From DATARH01 sp035604035 (GTDB lineage: Bacteria > Pseudomonadota > Alphaproteobacteria > ATCC43930 > CGMCC-115725), in the NCBI GenBank assembly GCA_035604035.1, contig DATNJF010000253.1, positions 1-18,007 of the forward strand: a DNA stretch of 18,007 nt. Reading direction: 5' to 3'. Shown piece by piece: positions 14,486 to 18,007 of the stretch. The notes beneath the pieces were generated by a model, which ran no database searches, was not told the origin of the DNA, and saw only the letters and a list, made by a program, of their open reading frames with translations. The position numbers and the translations under genes were made by a program. Each line of letters starts with the position of its first letter. Position 1 is the first letter of the stretch.

Positions 14486-14770
14486 TTAGAAGCGCTCCGG
14501 CCATCGCCTGGCGCCGTGGATGACCGACAGAATTCTCAGCTGATTATCGTAGACTCGGTAGGCGACGATGTAGGGGGTTCTGGCGACCACCAGCTCGCGG
14601 GTTCCAGCAACCCGGCCGGCCCGACCGAGATTCGGATGGTTGGCAAGCCGTTCGACGGCCGCCCGGATCACCAATTGTACGCGGCTGGCGGCAGATGGAT
14701 TGTCCTGGGCTATAAAGCGGCGAATTTCCTCAAGATCGTTCAGGGCGGCTGCGCGCCAGATGATCTCCAT
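14486..14770 (-). CDS. RelE/ParE family toxin
   Basis: A 94-residue protein with the ParE/RelE fold pattern: IIWRAAALNDLEEIRRFIAQ at the N-terminus, the central LANHPNLGRAGRVAGTRELV and the C-terminal strand pair VARTPYIVAYRVYDNQLRIL followed by SVIHGARRWPERF. The HGARRWP tail is characteristic of the ParE branch, whose known members poison gyrase, while RelE members cut mRNA; which applies here cannot be decided. It starts six bases after the antitoxin stop, so the pair forms one operon. Confidence 0.9.
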   Translation of the reverse strand: MEIIWRAAALNDLEEIRRFIAQDNPSAASRVQLVIRAAVERLANHPNLGRAGRVAGTRELVVARTPYIVAYRVYDNQLRILSVIHGARRWPERF

Positions 14771-14776
14771 ATGTCG

Positions 14777-15055
14777 CTATCGTTTTTTCGGCACCGGCAT
14801 CGGTAGCTCGTGATCGGTTCCCCATGACTCCATCCAGGCAACGACCTCATGGTGCGGAACACCCGGCCCGCCCGGTTCGTCTTCCTCAAAGGCTCTTTTG
14901 ATATGCGCCACCTGCCAAGCGTTTAGCTCCACGTAGGAGGCGATTGCCTCCCCTGCCAGATAGGCTTTGCTGCGCTTGGTGTCGTGCGCCAAGGCTTCCA
15001 GCTTCTCGCTGACCTCGGGCGCCAGGCGCACGGTCATTGTGGTGCTTTTCGCCAT
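14777..15055 (-). CDS. CopG/ParD-type ribbon-helix-helix antitoxin
   Basis: A 92-residue protein from ATG 15055. AKSTTMTVRLAPEVSEKLEA forms the DNA-binding strand and first helix, and TKRSKAYLAGEAIASYVELN the second. The acidic C-terminus (RAFEEDEPGGPGVPHHEVVA) is the likely toxin-binding part. An in-frame ATG at 15139 would add 28 residues that cover the predicted promoter and do not fit the family, so the shorter start is preferred. It precedes the ParE-type toxin by six bases and should repress its own operon. Confidence 0.88.
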   Translation of the reverse strand: MAKSTTMTVRLAPEVSEKLEALAHDTKRSKAYLAGEAIASYVELNAWQVAHIKRAFEEDEPGGPGVPHHEVVAWMESWGTDHELPMPVPKKR

Positions 15056-15080
15056 TTCTAACTCGACTGATATCGGACAC

Positions 15081-15108
15081 ATGATACCACACATGAGCAC
15101 ACACGCAA
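15081..15108 (-). promoter_or_regulatory. Candidate promoter/operator of the RHH/ParE module
   Basis: On the minus strand TTGCGT (15108-15103) and TATCAT (15086-15081) are separated by 16 bases, a fair sigma-70 match at the -10 element. Two near-direct repeats, CATGTGTGGTAT and CATGTGTCCGATAT, overlap it and could be the antitoxin operator. Confidence 0.4.
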
Positions 15109-15255
15109 TTTGACCAGCGGAAATCTCCTGGTGCGACATTGTGAGGGCGCCCGCCCCGCGCCGACTAAGTTCAGCCCTCAGGATCGCTTGGCGCCGGCCC
15201 CCGGCGTGTATTAAGCTCGCCCAACTTGGTTCTATCAGAGTTCACCCGATACGGA

Positions 15256-16773
15256 TCATTCTTCTATCTCCCACAGCCGGGGATTGACGGCGTGGGCGAT
15301 CCGCCCTCGCCGCCCGAATTCGCTGCCCGGGACGGGCTCGCGCAGCCAATCCGCCTCCACCAGCATGCCGGTAGCGGCTCGGATCTGCTCGGCCGTGCGC
15401 AACCCTTGCAATCGCACGTCCCGCTGGAGGTGCCGCACATGGAGCTCTGCGGGGTGCGTGCTGATGATCCAGCGCGCCAGCCTGGCGGCGGTTCGGTCCC
15501 GCTCGCTCGCCGCCGCATCGCCGTAGACGCGCTCCGCCATCGGCATGAAATAGTCCCCGATCAGCCGCGCGGCGGCGGCGAAGGCCCGCGCGCTGATCTG
15601 TGCCGGCGGTGGCCTGATGCCCTCCTCGCCGCACCACCACATCAATTCGAGTACCGGCGAGAGCCGAAGTGCCGCACCGCGCGCCTTGCCAATCGCGGAG
15701 CGCAAGGGCCCACCCGCGGTCGATTGCCGATCTTGCATCTCATTGGCGAATGTCTCGATCATCGCCCGCGCCTCCTTCGCAAGCGGCACCATGATCGGCG
15801 AGGGCGGATCGCCCGGTCGCAAATCGAGTTCGCGCAACCGGTCGAGAGCGCGGATCGCCCATTTGGCGCGCGGCGTCTCGTGCCCCAGCCGGAACCGGAT
15901 CGGCTCCGGCCAAACCCACAGCAGGCGCCCGAGCAAACCGTCGTCGGCCTCGCGCATCAAGAGGGCGAGCTTGTCGGGTTGGGTCCCGCCATAGACGGCG
16001 ACGGCCAACCTCGAGACGATCAGGGGATGGGGATTGGTCTTACGCTCGACGCGGTAGGGACGCCCGCCATAGGCTTCGATCCAAAACTCGCGCCCGCCAC
16101 CGTGATAGGCATTCATCCCGGCGATCCAACCAGCTAGCTCGTCGCGAACGATGAGCAACCCTTTTGGCGCCGCAGCGTCCAGTAATTCGGCGACCTTCTC
16201 GATGGTGACGTCATTCTGGCGCAGCCGGGGAGCCTGCGGCTCGGCGGCGGCGAACACCCGGGGCGACGAAGGGATCGGCACGCCGCGCTGTTCGGCCTCC
16301 CGCAATTCCCTTCGCCATCGCAGCGTTGCCGCCTTTCCGAGTTCGGTTGTGAAGGCCCACTGTCGCAACCGGTCCGGAAAATCGGCGAGCATTCTGCGCT
16401 CGATTTCGGGTAGCACGTCCCGCATCAGACAGTCGGCACCCGGGCTTTTCCCGGTGCCGCTGTCGCCAACGGCGGCGATCCACAGATGCGGCGGCTCGGC
16501 CCAGCCGGGCGTCGCCTGGGCCCAGCGCGAATGCCCGATCAGCGTCGAGATGCTGGCAAGCAATGGCGCGGCTACATAGTCGGGCGGGCAGGAAGCGGCT
16601 GCGGCCGCAGTGACGATCCAGGGCTCCCAGGCCGGCCCGAACACGGTGAGCGGCAGCGGAGGCGGTGGACGGCGGCCCAGCCGGAGCACGGACATGTCGG
16701 GCTGGGGCCAGGTGTCGTGGTCCGACGCTGTCGGCACGAGTGCCGGATTCGGGGGCCGTATTGGTATCGCCAT
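15256..16773 (-). CDS. DUF3987 (YfjI-like) primase/helicase-type P-loop protein
   Basis: This is 505 residues from ATG 16773 (AGGGGC seven bases upstream); an ATG at 16827, three bases after the previous stop, would add 18 Arg/Ser-rich residues. The N-terminal half has Walker A GDSGTGKSPG (103-112) and a Walker B-like GLLIVRDEL, followed by GWIAGM and the LAVAVYGGTQPDKL sensor region, as in DUF3987 proteins of prophages and integrative elements. These are thought to act in element replication; the function is not proven. It is intact, unlike the two partial copies at 12078-12500 and 13935-14225. It follows a DUF968 gene in the same direction. Confidence 0.85.
   Translation of the reverse strand: MAIPIRPPNPALVPTASDHDTWPQPDMSVLRLGRRPPPPLPLTVFGPAWEPWIVTAAAAASCPPDYVAAPLLASISTLIGHSRWAQATPGWAEPPHLWIAAVGDSGTGKSPGADCLMRDVLPEIERRMLADFPDRLRQWAFTTELGKAATLRWRRELREAEQRGVPIPSSPRVFAAAEPQAPRLRQNDVTIEKVAELLDAAAPKGLLIVRDELAGWIAGMNAYHGGGREFWIEAYGGRPYRVERKTNPHPLIVSRLAVAVYGGTQPDKLALLMREADDGLLGRLLWVWPEPIRFRLGHETPRAKWAIRALDRLRELDLRPGDPPSPIMVPLAKEARAMIETFANEMQDRQSTAGGPLRSAIGKARGAALRLSPVLELMWWCGEEGIRPPPAQISARAFAAAARLIGDYFMPMAERVYGDAAASERDRTAARLARWIISTHPAELHVRHLQRDVRLQGLRTAEQIRAATGMLVEADWLREPVPGSEFGRRGRIAHAVNPRLWEIEE
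15268..15545. repeat. Direct repeat, right copy (278 bp)
   Basis: Counterpart of 13947-14224, inside the 3' end of the intact DUF3987 gene. Similarity ends abruptly after GGCA at 15545. Confidence 0.75.
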
Positions 16774-16830
16774 GTCACGGCCCCTGCGCGGCCGGGCGCT
16801 CCTCGTCTCGGACGCGGACATGAGCATCGA

Positions 16831-17205
16831 TTATGAAATACTGGGCCTGTCTCTGACCCGCTCGAGCTTGAGCGCCGCGCGCATGTCAACATCGGGGCTG
16901 CGCCGCGCGAACTCGGCGGCCAAAGCCCAGAGATTGGTGCCATATTTGCGGTCAAAGGCATCGACCCCGAGACTATGCTGCTCAACGTGATGATTGCGGC
17001 AGAGGCTGACGCCGAAGATATCGTGCGGCTTCTGGTTCATGCCGGCATTAGCGCAGGATCGCAGATGGGCGAAGTCAACGCTCGTGGCATCACATCCAGG
17101 GACGCAGCAGCCGTGCGACTTCACCCAGCGGCGATGGCGCGGCCAGATTTTTCGCGGCGGCACGTGCAGGCCGAGCTTGGGGCGCTTTAACCGGCGTGGG
17201 AGCAT
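16831..17205 (-). CDS. DUF968-type zinc-binding HNH-like protein
   Basis: A 124-residue basic protein. The core HGCCVPGCD (C33, C34, C38), FAHLRS (H47), the KPHD element and LCRNHHVEQH (C69, H72, H73, H77) is the DUF968 pattern, an HNH-related metal site found in phage and island proteins, followed by the FDRKYGTNLWALA tail. It may bind or cut DNA; no activity is established. GGAGG lies eight bases before ATG 17205. It sits 18 bases after the preceding gene's stop and directly before the DUF3987 gene, in one operon. A truncated paralog lies at 13606-13761. Confidence 0.82.
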   Translation of the reverse strand: MLPRRLKRPKLGLHVPPRKIWPRHRRWVKSHGCCVPGCDATSVDFAHLRSCANAGMNQKPHDIFGVSLCRNHHVEQHSLGVDAFDRKYGTNLWALAAEFARRSPDVDMRAALKLERVRDRPSIS

Positions 17206-17223
17206 CGCAACACCCTCCGCCGA

Positions 17224-18007
17224 TCAGGGTTCGAGCCCGGCACTCTGGTAAATCGCACCGATCTGACCCATGCAGCCCGGCAGCTTGGCCCGGAGGCGCT
17301 CCTCCACGTCGATGTTGGCTTGACGAAAACGGGCGACCGCCGGCTGATCCCGTGCGGGGTTGTCAGAGAGCGCGGCGAGCGCCGCGCGGTAGTGCTGAAA
17401 GAGTTTCTGGACGCCCCAGGTAGGGTTGATCTCTAGCACCAACGCCCGGTCGGGCTCTGACGGATGATCCTGAGTAGGACTTTGAGTGCCCGAGACGATA
17501 TTGGGCGACGGAAACGTCCGATCGGGCGGGTCCCCAGCAGGCGGATTTCTCACGCCCCCGGCGGACTGCAGATACTCCTGCGCCCGGGTGAGCGCTTCTG
17601 GACCAAACAAGCACTCGATTGTCTGGCGAGCCGGCTCATTGGACTCCCATACGCCCGTGATCTGATCTGGCGACAGGTGCTTGTCAAAGAACACTCGCTC
17701 GAACCCGGCGCGTAGCGCCTCGGGGCCGATGACCTCAAAAAACAGCCGTCGGCGTCAATGAGGGTGTGAATCTCGTCTGCGGGAAGCGGCCCGGCAGGAG
17801 GCCGATCCTCAACGCGTCCACCCGGCGACAGCAATTTCTCCACCGACCTATCGTCGGGCCGACTCGCGCCATTAGTACCCGCAGGGCGGCTTGGTCGAGA
17901 TGAAGAGTACTGGCGCAGGCTTCCCCGCGGGCTGCCCTCGCCCTGCGGCGAGCGGAGTGGCCGCCCACCCCTACTCCCGACATAATCCTCGACCTCTTCG
18001 CGCAGCT
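17224..18007 (-). CDS. Unrecognised protein, 5' end outside window, frame broken at a T6 run
   Basis: A frame enters from the right edge (LREEVEDYVGSRGG) and codes through a Ser/Pro/Gly/Arg-rich linker to EIHTLIDADGC near 17745. From 17740 on, protein-like sequence continues in another frame: FEVIGPEALRAGFERVFFDK, SPDQITGVWESNEPARQTIE, and on to a TGA at 17224. Both parts read as one protein if one T is restored to TTTTTT (17737-17742), or if the ribosome slips back by one at T-TTT-TTG. GPEAL occurs twice (IGPEALRAGFE, FGPEALTRAQE), hinting at a repeat. I do not recognise the family. It lies 18 bases upstream of the DUF968 gene, so it belongs to the same operon. It may be a pseudogene. Confidence 0.6.

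Noticed and set aside
14153..14806. Plus-strand frame of 217 codons
   Set aside because: Mostly antisense to the ParE-type toxin and a DUF3987 remnant; Arg-rich and without a domain.
15226..16137. Plus-strand frame of 303 codons
   Set aside because: Antisense shadow of the intact DUF3987 gene.
1..18007. CRISPR array, tRNA/rRNA genes, intact transposase or integrase
   Set aside because: None was seen: no regular repeat-spacer series, no tRNA-like cloverleaf noticed, and no DDE or tyrosine-recombinase motifs in the plausible frames.

Overview
This is high-GC DNA from an alphaproteobacterium, most likely of the Hyphomicrobiales (rhizobial/Bradyrhizobium-like group). The basis is a complete FixL-FixJ pair beside a FixK-type regulator, perfect TTGAT-N4-ATCAA anaeroboxes, a minus-strand tssA end, and scattered ACAGGGAAT repeats that I associate with rhizobial genomes. 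No species-level call is possible from the window alone.

Layout. (1) 1-482: the 5' part of a type VI secretion gene, tssA, on the minus strand, running off the left edge. (2) 656-1080: two small overlapping minus-strand genes, a ribbon-helix-helix protein and a short hypothetical protein. (3) 1220-10942: a low-oxygen/stress block. It holds a two-gene minus-strand operon (NDP-forming acyl-CoA synthetase fused to a GNAT acetyltransferase, then an APH-like/P-loop kinase), a divergent fixK, a stand-alone FixJ-like receiver, a tandem-domain universal stress protein, a convergent fixL-fixJ operon on the minus strand, and a divergent CBS-CBS-BON protein. Anaeroboxes lie upstream of the synthetase operon and fixK (5446-5459, perfect), upstream of the stress protein (6915-6928, one mismatch), and between fixL and the CBS gene (10174-10187, perfect). 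The simplest reading is a circuit: O2-responsive FixL phosphorylates FixJ, FixJ activates fixK, and FixK drives the local stress/metabolic genes. The gene set (USP, CBS protein, APH/P-loop kinase, heme sensor kinase) resembles the mycobacterial DosR dormancy regulon.

(4) 11046-18007: a decayed accessory region. It starts with a broken patatin-like remnant and a patch of ACAGGGAAT repeats. It continues with fragments of at least two extra copies of a DUF968/DUF3987 (phage- or island-type HNH-like and primase/helicase-like) gene pair. One fragment is fused in frame to the nuclease end of a phage terminase. The intact pair lies at 15256-17205. Two toxin-antitoxin modules sit among the pieces: tacA-tacT (DUF1778/GNAT) on the plus strand and an RHH/ParE pair on the minus strand. 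The right edge holds the 3' part of an unrecognised gene whose reading frame is broken at a T6 run that also fits a -1 slippery site.

No tRNA, rRNA, CRISPR array or intact transposase was seen.
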